Of a DNA stretch of 58,495 bases, positions 49,743-57,653 are shown piece after piece. Made by a program: the position numbers and the translations under genes. The first letter of the stretch is position 1; every line of letters starts with the position of its first letter. Where the stretch lies: the NCBI GenBank assembly GCA_963557075.1, contig CAUWDA010000011.1:1-58495 (forward strand). Reading direction: 5' to 3'. The notes below the pieces were generated by a model, which was given only the letters and a program-made list of their open reading frames with translations, made no database searches and had not been told where the DNA came from. The stretch is from Flavonifractor sp963557075 (lineage in GTDB: Bacteria; Bacillota; Clostridia; Oscillospirales; Oscillospiraceae).

Positions 49743-51164
49743 ATGGGTGGATTTTTTGGCGCCGTTTCCAGGCGTGACTGCGTGATGGACGTGTTTTTCG
49801 GCACGGACTACCACTCCCATTTGGGGACCAAACGGGGCGGTATGGCGGTGTATGACCCTGAGATCGGCTTCCAGCGACAGATCCACAACATCGAAAACAC
49901 CCCCTTCCGCACCAAATTCGACAAGGATCTGGAGGACTTTAAGGGTTGCTCCGCCATTGGCTGCATCAGCGATACCGACCCTCAGCCTCTGCTGGTGCGC
50001 TCCCACCTGGGTCTGTACGCCATCATTACCGTTGGCATCATCAACAATTCCGACGCCCTGATAGAACGCTATTTCTCCGACCACGGCCACCAGTTCATGG
50101 CCATGAGCTCCGGCAAGGTCAACTCCACCGAGCTGGTCGCCGCCCTCATCAATCAGAAGAGCGATCTGGTGTCCGGCATCCGCCACGCCCAGGAGGAGAT
50201 CCGCGGCTCCTGCACCATGCTGCTCCTCTCCCCGGACGGCATCATCGCCGCCCGGGACCGGCTGGGCCGTCTGCCCGTGCTGGTGGGTCAGAATGAGGAC
50301 GGCTGCTGCGTCTCCTTCGAATCCTTCGCCTACCACAAGCTGGGCTATACCAACGCCTATGAGCTGGGTCCTGGCGAAATCATCAGGATGACGGCCGACG
50401 GCTGGGAAACACTGGCCCCCGCCGGGGATAAAATGCGGATCTGCGCCTTCCTGTGGACCTATTACGGCTACCCCAACTCCAACTACGAGGGGGTCAACGT
50501 GGAGGTCATGCGCTACTGCAACGGCGAGATCATGGCCCGGGACGAGGTGGCCCAGGGACGGCTGCCCAAGGTAGATTATGTGGCCGGTGTCCCCGACTCC
50601 GGCGTGCCCCACGCCATCGGCTTTGCCAACCGCAGCGGCAAGCCCTTCGCCCGCCCCTTTGTCAAATATACCCCCACCTGGCCCCGCTCCTTCATGCCCG
50701 CCAACCAGGCGGCCCGCAACCAGGTGGCCAAGATGAAGCAGATCCCCGTGCCCGAGCTTATCGAGGGCAAGAAGCTGCTCTTTGTGGACGACTCCATCGT
50801 TCGGGGCACCCAGCTGCGGGAGACGGTGGAATTTCTCTACGAGTCCGGCGCCGAGGAGGTCCACATGCGCTCGGCCTGTCCCCCCATCATGTACGGCTGC
50901 AAGTACCTGAACTTCTCCCGCAGCAACTCCGACATGGAGCTGCTGGCCCGCCGCACCATTCAGGAGCTGGAGGGCGACGAGGGACAGCAGCACCTGGAGG
51001 AGTATGCCGATTCCTCCACCCAGCGGGGTCAGTGCATGCTCAAGGCCATCTGTGAGAAGCTGGGCTTTGACTCCCTGGGCTATCAATCCCTGGACGGTCT
51101 GCTGGAGGCCATCGGCATCGACCGCGACAAGATCTGTACCTACTGCTGGACAGGAAAGGAATGA
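49743..51164 (+). CDS. purF: Amidophosphoribosyltransferase lacking the N-terminal nucleophile Cys
   Basis: A 473-residue PurF-type protein. The C-terminal phosphoribosyltransferase half is intact: PRPP loop KKLLFVDDSIVRGTQ near residue 346, GVPDSGVPHAIGFA, and a C-terminal ICTYCW cysteine pair fitting the [4Fe-4S] type. The N-terminal half has the glutaminase fold (FGTDYHSHLGTKRGGMAVY). It starts MGGFFGAVSRRDC, with Gly at the position that is the catalytic Cys in MCGI(V/F)G. Upstream bases give no alternative start. It should lack glutamine-dependent activity and use ammonia or a partner. ATG follows AGAGAGGTGTAAC. Stop overlaps the next gene as ATGA. Confidence 0.93.
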   Translation: MGGFFGAVSRRDCVMDVFFGTDYHSHLGTKRGGMAVYDPEIGFQRQIHNIENTPFRTKFDKDLEDFKGCSAIGCISDTDPQPLLVRSHLGLYAIITVGIINNSDALIERYFSDHGHQFMAMSSGKVNSTELVAALINQKSDLVSGIRHAQEEIRGSCTMLLLSPDGIIAARDRLGRLPVLVGQNEDGCCVSFESFAYHKLGYTNAYELGPGEIIRMTADGWETLAPAGDKMRICAFLWTYYGYPNSNYEGVNVEVMRYCNGEIMARDEVAQGRLPKVDYVAGVPDSGVPHAIGFANRSGKPFARPFVKYTPTWPRSFMPANQAARNQVAKMKQIPVPELIEGKKLLFVDDSIVRGTQLRETVEFLYESGAEEVHMRSACPPIMYGCKYLNFSRSNSDMELLARRTIQELEGDEGQQHLEEYADSSTQRGQCMLKAICEKLGFDSLGYQSLDGLLEAIGIDRDKICTYCWTGKE

Positions 51165-51169
51165 CCGAC

Positions 51170-52213
51170 ATGAAAAACTCTCACTCTGGTTCCTATGCCG
51201 CCGCGGGCGTGGACGTCACCGCCGGTTATGAGTCGGTGGAGCGCATCAAGCCCATGGTGGAATCCACCTATATCCCCGGCGTGCTGGGCACGCTGGGCGG
51301 CTTCGGCGGCATGTTCGCTCCCGACACCGCTGGCATGAAGAAGCCGGTCCTGGTATCCGGCACCGACGGCGTGGGTACCAAGCTGCGCCTGGCCCAGCTG
51401 ATGGACAAGCACGACACCATCGGCATTGACTGCGTGGCCATGTGCGTCAACGACATCATCTGCGGCGGCGCCGCCCCCCTCTTCTTCCTGGACTACATCG
51501 CCTGCGGCAAAAATGATCCCGCCCGCATCGCGGACATCGTGGCCGGCATCACCGAGGGCTGCCGCCAGGCCGGCTGCGCCCTGGTGGGCGGCGAGACCGC
51601 CGAGCACCCCGGCCTGATGGCGGACGACGACTACGACGTAGCCGGTTTCTCCGTAGGCATCGTGGACGAGGAGAAGATCATTGACGGCCGGGACCTGGCG
51701 GCTGGGGACGTGCTCATCGGCCTGGGCTCCAGCGGCGTCCACTCCAACGGCTTCTCCCTGGTCCGCAAGGTACTGGACGTGGAGCACGCCGATCTTCACG
51801 CCCCCATGGAGGAGCTGGGCGGCAAAAGCCTGGGCGAGACCCTGCTCACCCCCACCCGCATCTACGTCAAGACCGTCCAGTGCCTGCTGAAAAACGGCAT
51901 TCATGTCAAGGCCATCAGCCACATCACCGGCGGCGGTCTCTATGAAAACGTGCCCCGGATGATGAAGGAGGGGCTCACCGCCCAGATCGAGACCTCCTCC
52001 TTCCCCGTCCCCCCCATCTTCGACCTTATCGCCCGGCGGGGCGACATCCCCATGCGGGACATGTACAACACCTTCAACATGGGTCTGGGCCTGATCCTGG
52101 CCATTCCCAAGGACGAGGTGGGCCAGGCCAAAGAGCTCCTCTGCCGCGCCGAGGAGCGGGCCTATATCATCGGCTCCGTGGTGGCCGGCGACGCCGGGGT
52201 GGAGCTGGTATAA
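51170..52213 (+). CDS. purM: AIR synthetase
   Basis: A 347-residue phosphoribosylformylglycinamidine cyclo-ligase. Typical blocks: YAAAGVDVTAGYESVERIKP at the start, VSGTDGVGTKLRLAQLMDKH, CVAMCVNDIICGGAAPLFFL, ALVGGETAEHPGLM, GLGSSGVHSNGFSLVR and ISHITGGGLYENVPRM. ATG at 51170 has GGAAAGG 9 bases upstream. An alternative ATG at 51161 overlaps the purF stop as ATGA and adds three residues; either could be used. Confidence 0.96.
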   Translation: MKNSHSGSYAAAGVDVTAGYESVERIKPMVESTYIPGVLGTLGGFGGMFAPDTAGMKKPVLVSGTDGVGTKLRLAQLMDKHDTIGIDCVAMCVNDIICGGAAPLFFLDYIACGKNDPARIADIVAGITEGCRQAGCALVGGETAEHPGLMADDDYDVAGFSVGIVDEEKIIDGRDLAAGDVLIGLGSSGVHSNGFSLVRKVLDVEHADLHAPMEELGGKSLGETLLTPTRIYVKTVQCLLKNGIHVKAISHITGGGLYENVPRMMKEGLTAQIETSSFPVPPIFDLIARRGDIPMRDMYNTFNMGLGLILAIPKDEVGQAKELLCRAEERAYIIGSVVAGDAGVELV

Positions 52214-52225
52214 CAGAGTGAAGAC

Positions 52226-52270
52226 AGGAGATAGAAGAGTGAAGAAATTATCTCCACTCTTTTATCTCCG
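52226..52270. repeat. Inverted repeat between purM and purN
   Basis: AGGAGATAGAAGAGTG and CACTCTTTTATCTCCG pair as a stem of about 15 bp with a 13-base loop. The GGAGATAGAAGA core is shared with the ends of the four-helix-bundle element at 54841-55254, so it may be a solo remnant of it. Confidence 0.6.
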
Positions 52271-52293
52271 CTCTAACGCAGGAGGTGTTCCTT

Positions 52294-52929
52294 ATGAGCA
52301 AAAGAATTGCGGTGCTGGTCTCCGGCGGCGGGACCAATTTGCAGGCTCTCATCGGCGCCCGTGACCGGGGTGAGCTGGGCGGCGGCGAGCTGGCCGCCGT
52401 CCTCTCCTCCAGAGCCGACGCCTACGCCCTGGAGCGGGCCAAAAACGCCGGTATCCCCGGCTATGTGGTGGCCCGGAAGGACTACGCCTCCAACCGGGCC
52501 ATGACCCAGGCTCTGGTGGACAAGCTGAGGGAGCTGGACATCGACCTGGTGGTGCTGGCGGGCTTCCTGCATATCCTGACAGAGGAGATGGTGCAGGCCT
52601 ACCCCAACGCCATTCTCAATGTCCACCCCGCCCTCATCCCCTCCTTCTGCGGCGCGGGCTACTATGGCCTCCACGTCCACGAAAAGGCCCTGGCCTACGG
52701 AGCGAAGATCACCGGCGCCACCGTCCACTTTGTCAACGAGGAGCCCGACGGCGGCCCCATCATCCTCCAGAAGGCGGTGGAGATCCTCCCCGGCGACACG
52801 CCGGAGACCCTCCAGCGCCGAGTGATGGAACAGGCCGAGTGGCACATCCTGCCCCAGGCCGTGGCGCTCTTCTGCCAGGGCCGGCTCTCCGTGGATGGCC
52901 GAATCGTTACAATCAAAAAAGGGGAATAA
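52294..52929 (+). CDS. purN: GAR transformylase (formyl-THF dependent)
   Basis: A 211-residue enzyme adding formyl to GAR. RIAVLVSGGGTNLQALI at the N-terminus; LAGFLHILTEEMV; catalytic Asn-His in ILNVHPALIPSFCGAGYYGL; and the Asp motif in HFVNEEPDGGPIILQKAV. GGAGGTGTTCCTT precedes the ATG at 52294. The repeat in the 80-base gap before it may affect expression. Four bases before purO its frame ends. Confidence 0.96.
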   Translation: MSKRIAVLVSGGGTNLQALIGARDRGELGGGELAAVLSSRADAYALERAKNAGIPGYVVARKDYASNRAMTQALVDKLRELDIDLVVLAGFLHILTEEMVQAYPNAILNVHPALIPSFCGAGYYGLHVHEKALAYGAKITGATVHFVNEEPDGGPIILQKAVEILPGDTPETLQRRVMEQAEWHILPQAVALFCQGRLSVDGRIVTIKKGE

Positions 52930-52932
52930 TAT

Positions 52933-53640
52933 ATGAAAATGCTGGATCTGACTGCGCTTCTGCGCTCCAATCCCTACCCCGGCCGGGGCATCGTGCTGGG
53001 CCGCTCCGCCGACGACACCAAGGCGGTCATCGCCTACTTCATCATGGGCCGCAGCGAAAACTCCCGCAACCGGGTCTTTGTGGAGACCCCTGACGGCATC
53101 CGCACCCAGGCCTTCGACCCCTCCAAGATGACCGACCCCTCCCTTATCATCTACAACCCCGTCCGGGTCTTCGGCTCCTCTACCATCGTCACCAACGGCG
53201 ACCAGACCGACACCATCCGGGAGGGACTGGCGGCAGGCAAGACCTTTGCCCAGGCGCTCCATACCCGCACCTTCGAGCCGGACTGCCCCAACTACACGCC
53301 CCGTATCTCCGGGCTGGTAAAGAAGTCCGGCGACTATGTGCTCTCTATCCTGAAGAGCGCCGACGGAGACCCCGCCTCCTGCCGCCGGTACTTCTTCAAC
53401 TACGAGAAGCCCCTGGCCGGTCAGGGCCACTTCATCCACACCTACATGGGGGACGGCAACCCTCTGCCCTCCTTCGAGGGCGAGCCGGAACAGGTCGCCA
53501 TCACCAGCGAGACCCCCGAGGAGTTTGCCCAGCTGATCTGGAACAACCTGAACGAGGACAACAAGGTCTCTCTCTTTGTGCGCTACATCGACCTGATGAC
53601 CGGCAGCTGGGAGACCGCCATTCTCAACAAGCATCAGTAA
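52933..53640 (+). CDS. purO: IMP cyclohydrolase, PurO type
   Basis: A 235-residue IMP cyclohydrolase of the archaeal-type PurO fold (Ntn-like). Seen: NPYPGRGIVLGRSADDTKAV, AYFIMGRSENSRNRVF, NTYTPRISG-like block (CPNYTPRISGLV) and FFNYEKPLAGQGHFIHTYMG. It closes FAICAR to IMP. In most bacteria this step is the N-terminal half of PurH. Here it is a separate gene immediately before the transformylase gene. Start just after purN. Confidence 0.9.
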   Translation: MKMLDLTALLRSNPYPGRGIVLGRSADDTKAVIAYFIMGRSENSRNRVFVETPDGIRTQAFDPSKMTDPSLIIYNPVRVFGSSTIVTNGDQTDTIREGLAAGKTFAQALHTRTFEPDCPNYTPRISGLVKKSGDYVLSILKSADGDPASCRRYFFNYEKPLAGQGHFIHTYMGDGNPLPSFEGEPEQVAITSETPEEFAQLIWNNLNEDNKVSLFVRYIDLMTGSWETAILNKHQ

Positions 53641-53659
53641 GAAGGAGGAAGCACAGACC

Positions 53660-54832
53660 ATGACCGAACTGGAGCTGAAATACGGCTGTAACCCCAACCA
53701 GAAGCCCGCCCGCATCTTTATGGAGTCCGGCGAGCTGCCCATCAAGGTGCTCAACGGCAAGCCGGGCTACATCAATTTTCTGGATGCCCTGAACTCCTGG
53801 CAGCTGGTGAAGGAGCTGAAGGAGGCCACCGGCCTGCCCGCCGCCGCTTCCTTTAAGCACGTCTCCCCCGCCGGCGCCGCCGTGGGCACCCCCCTCACCG
53901 ACGTGGAGAAGCAGATCTACTTCGCCGAGGGTATGGACCTGTCCCCCATCGCCTGCGCCTATGTGAAGGCCCGGGGCGCCGACCGGCTGTGCTCCTACGG
54001 CGACTGGGCCGCCCTCTCCGACGTGTGCGACGCTCAGACCGCCCGCTATCTGGCCCTGGAGGTGTCCGACGGCGTCATCGCCCCCGGCTACACCGACGAG
54101 GCCCTGGAGATCCTCAAGACCAAGCGCAAGGGCGGCTACAACGTGGTGGAGATCGACCCCAGCTACGTTCCCAAGGCCATCGAGCACAAGGACGTGTTCG
54201 GCATCACCTTTGAGCAGGGCCGCAACAACTACGCCATCAACGACGACCTGCTGAACAACATCGTCACCGACAGCACGGACCTGCCTGAGGCCGCCCGCCG
54301 GGATATGCTCATCTCCCTCATCACCCTGAAGTACACCCAGTCCAACTCCGTGTGCTACGTGAAGGACGGCCAGGCCATCGGCGTGGGCGCCGGTCAGCAG
54401 AGCCGCATCCACTGCACCCGTCTGGCCGGCAATAAGGCGGACAACTGGCTGCTGCGCCAGCATCCCAAGGTGCTGGGCCTCCCCTTTGTGGACGGCATCC
54501 GCCGCCCTGACCGGGACAACGCCATTGACGTGTACATCTCCGACGAGTACGAGGACGTGCTGGCTGACGGCGTGTGGCAGAACACCTTCAAGGTGCGCCC
54601 CGAGGCCCTCACCGCCGAGGAGAAAAAGGCCTGGATCGCCACCCAGTCCGGCGTCACCGTAGGCTCCGACGCCTTCTTCCCCTTCGGCGACAACGTGGAG
54701 CGGGCCCGGAAATCCGGCGTCTCCTACATCGTGCAGCCCGGCGGCTCCATCCGGGACGACCACGTCATCGCCACCTGCAACAAGTACGGCATCGTTATGG
54801 CCTTTACCGGTATGCGGCTGTTCCACCACTAA
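53660..54832 (+). CDS. AICAR transformylase, stand-alone
   Basis: A 390-residue protein equal to the C-terminal AICAR formyltransferase half of PurH, with no cyclohydrolase domain. Blocks: LKYGCNPNQKPARIF, ASFKHVSPAGAAVGTPL (catalytic Lys-His), YTQSNSVCYVKDGQAIGVGAGQQSRIHC and SDAFFPFGDNVERARKSGV. It adds a formyl group to AICAR, and PurO next door finishes the pathway. Related stand-alone genes are named purH or purV in different databases. GAAGGAGG precedes the ATG. Confidence 0.93.
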   Translation: MTELELKYGCNPNQKPARIFMESGELPIKVLNGKPGYINFLDALNSWQLVKELKEATGLPAAASFKHVSPAGAAVGTPLTDVEKQIYFAEGMDLSPIACAYVKARGADRLCSYGDWAALSDVCDAQTARYLALEVSDGVIAPGYTDEALEILKTKRKGGYNVVEIDPSYVPKAIEHKDVFGITFEQGRNNYAINDDLLNNIVTDSTDLPEAARRDMLISLITLKYTQSNSVCYVKDGQAIGVGAGQQSRIHCTRLAGNKADNWLLRQHPKVLGLPFVDGIRRPDRDNAIDVYISDEYEDVLADGVWQNTFKVRPEALTAEEKKAWIATQSGVTVGSDAFFPFGDNVERARKSGVSYIVQPGGSIRDDHVIATCNKYGIVMAFTGMRLFHH

Positions 54833-54840
54833 AAGGCGCA

Positions 54841-55254
54841 GTTGGAAGATAGAAGATGGGAGATAGAAGATATGTCCACTGACAGTATTGCCAGGCAAAA
54901 AAGCATGGCTTTTGCAAAGCGCATCGTGCGTCTCTATCAATATCTTACCGGTGAGCAGAAGGAATACGTTCTTTCCAAGCAATTGCTCCGCAGCGGTACC
55001 AGCATCGGGGCAAACCTGGCCGAGGCAATTTACGCCAGCAGCCGAAAGGATTTTATATCAAAACTCTATATCGCTCTGAAAGAGTGCGCGGAGACCCTGT
55101 ACTGGCTGGAGCTGCTTTGTGAATGCGACTACCTCCCGCCCCCTCTGTACGATTCTCTCCGCTCAGATTGTGACGAGCTGCGGAAAATGTTGTCTTCTTC
55201 CACCAAAACCCTCAGTTAAGTCTATCTTCTATCTCCTATCTCATCACTCCTAAC
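54841..55254 (+). mobile_element. Inverted-repeat element carrying a four-helix-bundle gene
   Basis: A segment of about 414 bases inside the purine operon. The left end starts GTTGGAAGATAGAAGATGGG. The right end, read in reverse, starts GTTAGGAGTGATGAGATAGG. Both then share GGAGATAGAAGATA, giving imperfect inverted ends of about 32 bases. The only gene inside is a 115-residue four-helix-bundle protein whose ribosome site lies in the left repeat. No transposase is present. No target-site duplication could be fixed. Mobility is inferred. Confidence 0.6.
54872..55219 (+). CDS. Four-helix-bundle protein (23S rRNA IVP / Avd-like)
   Basis: A 115-residue all-helical protein of the S23/IVP family. 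Helix 1 SMAFAKRIVRLYQYL; then EYVLSKQLLRSGTSIGANLA EA (the family's Q-x-RSxxSIxANIxE pattern); helix 3 SRKDFISKLYIALKECAETL; helix 4 SLRSDCDELRKML. Relatives occur as open frames in 23S rRNA intervening sequences and, as Avd, in diversity-generating retroelements; they bind nucleic acid. GGGAG lies 9 bases before the ATG. It interrupts the purine operon between AICAR transformylase and purD, in the same direction, and has no purine role. Confidence 0.9.
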   Translation: MSTDSIARQKSMAFAKRIVRLYQYLTGEQKEYVLSKQLLRSGTSIGANLAEAIYASSRKDFISKLYIALKECAETLYWLELLCECDYLPPPLYDSLRSDCDELRKMLSSSTKTLS

Positions 55255-55275
55255 TATCCGAAAGGTTGTGTCTAC

Positions 55276-56532
55276 ATGAAAGTTCTGGTCGTAGGCGGAG
55301 GCGGGCGGGAGCACGCCATCTGCTGGAAGCTGTCCCAGAGCCCCCATGTCACCCGGCTCTACTGCGCCCCCGGCAACGGCGGCATCGATTCCATCGCCCA
55401 GTGTATTCCCATCGCCGCCACCGACGTGGACGGCATGGTGAAGTGGGCCAAGAGCCACGCCATGGATTTCGTGGTGGTGGCCCCCGACGATCCTCTGGCC
55501 CTGGGTATGGTGGACGCCATGGAGGCGGCGGGTATCCCCGCCTTCGGCCCCACGGCGGACGCCGCCATCATCGAGGCCAGCAAGATCTTCTCCAAGAACC
55601 TGATGAAGAAGTACAACATCCCCACCGCCCGCTATGAGACCTTCACCGACATGGAGGCCGCTCTGGCCTATGTGGAGGAGCAGGGCGCTCCCATCGTGGT
55701 AAAGGCCGACGGTCTGGCCCTGGGCAAAGGGGTCATTGTGGCTCAGACCGTGGAGGAGGCCAGGGAGGCGGTCCGCTCCATGATGAGCGACCACCGGTTC
55801 GGCGAGGCGGGGGCCAAGGTGGTCATCGAGGAGTGCATGACCGGCCCGGAGGTCACCGTCCTGGCCTTCTGCGACGGGGAGCATCTTCTCTGCATGCCCT
55901 CCTCTCAGGATCACAAGCGGGCCTGTGACGGCAACCAGGGCCCCAACACCGGCGGCATGGGCGCCATCTCCCCCTCCCCCAACTATACCACCGCCGTGGC
56001 CATCCAGTGTATGCGGGAGATCTTCCTGCCCACTGTGGCCGCGCTGAAGGCGGAGGGACGCCCCTTCAAGGGCGTTATCTACTTCGGCCTGATGCTCACC
56101 CCCGACGGCCCCAAGGTGGTGGAGTACAACGCCCGCTTCGGCGACCCCGAGTGCCAGGCGGTGCTCTCCCTGCTGGACACCGACCTGATGGAGATCTTCG
56201 CCGCCTGCCGGGAGGGCGCGCTCCATCAGGTGGACATCCGCTGGAAAGCGGGGGCGGCCTGCTGCCTGGTCCTGGCCTCCGGCGGCTACCCCGGCAGCTA
56301 CCAGAAGGGCTATCCCATCACCGGTCTGAAGGAGGCCGGTGAGACTGCCGTGGTGTTCCACGCCGGCACCAAACTGGACGATAACGGCGACATCGTCACC
56401 AACGGCGGCCGGGTCCTGGGCGTTACCGCCACCGGCGACACCCTGGATGATGCCATCAACGGGGCCTACGCCGCCGCCGGGCACATCCACTTCCAGGATA
56501 TGCACTTCCGCACCGACATCGGGCGGGTGTGA
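55276..56532 (+). CDS. purD: GAR synthetase
   Basis: A 418-residue ATP-grasp ligase joining glycine to phosphoribosylamine. MKVLVVGGGGREHAICWKL at the start; VVVAPDDPLALGMVDAM; ATP-grasp PIVVKADGLALGKGVIVAQT; QDHKRACDGNQGPNTGGMG; and YFGLMLTPDGPKVVEYNARF GDPE. GAAAGG precedes the ATG. Last gene of the operon; a terminator follows. PurL and PurB genes are not in the window. Confidence 0.97.
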   Translation: MKVLVVGGGGREHAICWKLSQSPHVTRLYCAPGNGGIDSIAQCIPIAATDVDGMVKWAKSHAMDFVVVAPDDPLALGMVDAMEAAGIPAFGPTADAAIIEASKIFSKNLMKKYNIPTARYETFTDMEAALAYVEEQGAPIVVKADGLALGKGVIVAQTVEEAREAVRSMMSDHRFGEAGAKVVIEECMTGPEVTVLAFCDGEHLLCMPSSQDHKRACDGNQGPNTGGMGAISPSPNYTTAVAIQCMREIFLPTVAALKAEGRPFKGVIYFGLMLTPDGPKVVEYNARFGDPECQAVLSLLDTDLMEIFAACREGALHQVDIRWKAGAACCLVLASGGYPGSYQKGYPITGLKEAGETAVVFHAGTKLDDNGDIVTNGGRVLGVTATGDTLDDAINGAYAAAGHIHFQDMHFRTDIGRV

Positions 56533-56540
56533 TCTGACAC

Positions 56541-56586
56541 AAAAAAGCGTCCGACCGGGAATATTGCCCCGGCCGGACGCTTTTTA
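56541..56586. terminator. Terminator after purD (bidirectional)
   Basis: An outer 12-bp stem AAAAAGCGTCCG/CGGACGCTTTTT with inner CCGGG/CCCGG-type pairing. T-runs on both strands, so it also serves the minus-strand GNAT gene. Confidence 0.9.
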
Positions 56587-56616
56587 TGCTGCCGCCGTTT
56601 TGCTCCGGCGTTCTCC

Positions 56617-57096
56617 TCAGTTGAACTTCTCCATCCAGTAGTGGTCGTTATCCTCGCACACCTTGATCCCGTCCTGATAGCGGTAACCCAGCTTCAGATA
56701 GAACTCATGGGCGGTGATGGAGGCGGACACCGCCACCCGGCCGGCATCCCGGAAGAGGGGATCGGCTTCCAGGACCTCCATCAGCAGGCGGCCGATACCC
56801 TTCCCCTCCCAATCCGGATGCACATAGAGGGCCTGGATAATGCTCTCGCCCGCCTTCTCCTCCGAGGGCACGATCGAGCCGCAGCCCAGCAGCTCCTCCC
56901 CCAGCATCGCCACATAGCTGTGCCCGCCGTTCTTCGGGATGGCGGCTACCTGCTCAGGGCTGTAATAGTCCACAAACTCCTGCAGCGCCTCCCGGGTATA
57001 ATCCCGGATATTGACCTCTATCAGCACCCGCCCGATCAGCGCTGAGACCTCCGCCGCCTGGCGCTCCTCCATGGGACGTATCAAGATCTGTTCCAC
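56617..57096 (-). CDS. GNAT family N-acetyltransferase
   Basis: A 159-residue GNAT enzyme. Motif A is ALYVHPDWEGKGIGRLLMEV (acetyl-CoA loop EGKGIG), and motif B includes SASITAHEFYLKLGYRYQDG. Substrate unknown. The GTG start at 57096 has AAGGAGCGGATAGAA upstream. Single gene. Confidence 0.92.
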   Translation of the reverse strand: MEQILIRPMEERQAAEVSALIGRVLIEVNIRDYTREALQEFVDYYSPEQVAAIPKNGGHSYVAMLGEELLGCGSIVPSEEKAGESIIQALYVHPDWEGKGIGRLLMEVLEADPLFRDAGRVAVSASITAHEFYLKLGYRYQDGIKVCEDNDHYWMEKFN

Positions 57097-57188
57097 TTCT
57101 ATCCGCTCCTTTTCTGCCCGCAGGCACTCCCATTTCCCTCAGTATATTCCTGCTTTTTTATCCTTGCAAGACCTTTTGCAGGGTACGC

Positions 57189-57653
57189 CTATCCCTCCGG
57201 GCACAGGCGCTCCCGCCCGCTGATCTGGTCCAGGTCCACCCGCCACACCGCCGTGTGGGCCAGGTGCTTTTCAATGACCTCCTCCACCCGGTCCGGGCAG
57301 TCGGGCGCATATTTCCGGCAGATGGCCCGCAGGGCCTTCTTCTGCTCCTCCGGGTCGGCTACCTCATGGGCCGCCCCCCGGACCACGGCGCAGGTAAACT
57401 CCGTCTCGTACTCCGCCTGTACCACTCGCTGCCTGCCCACGGCAGTGAGGCACACCCGGGGATGCCTCCGCAGGCACTCCAGCTTCTCCCCCCGCCGGGC
57501 CGAGTGGAAGTAGACCGCCTCCCCCATGCGGACGGCGTTCAGGGGCATGCAATAGGGCTCCCCCTCCCCGTCCAGCACCGCCAGCACCATATAGTCGCAC
57601 CGGTCCAGGGCCTCCAGCGCCACAGTCCGGCCCGCGTCTCGCTTCATATCCAT
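57189..57653 (-). CDS. Pyridoxamine 5'-phosphate oxidase-like (NimA-like) flavoprotein
   Basis: A 154-residue split-barrel FMN-binding protein. ALDRCDYMVLAVLDGEGEPY and CMPLNAVRMGEAVYFHSARR GEKLE are typical of the NimA-related group, then RVCLTAVG and EFTCAVVRGAAHEV strands. It likely reduces small substrates with FMN. Some NimA relatives affect nitroimidazole sensitivity; that role here is speculative. Preceded by AGGGAAGGACGG. Confidence 0.88.
   Translation of the reverse strand: MDMKRDAGRTVALEALDRCDYMVLAVLDGEGEPYCMPLNAVRMGEAVYFHSARRGEKLECLRRHPRVCLTAVGRQRVVQAEYETEFTCAVVRGAAHEVADPEEQKKALRAICRKYAPDCPDRVEEVIEKHLAHTAVWRVDLDQISGRERLCPEG

Noticed and set aside
43926..51086. Long minus-strand frames opposite the aconitase-like gene and purC/purF
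   Set aside because: No ribosome sites or recognisable domains. They mirror well-supported plus-strand genes.
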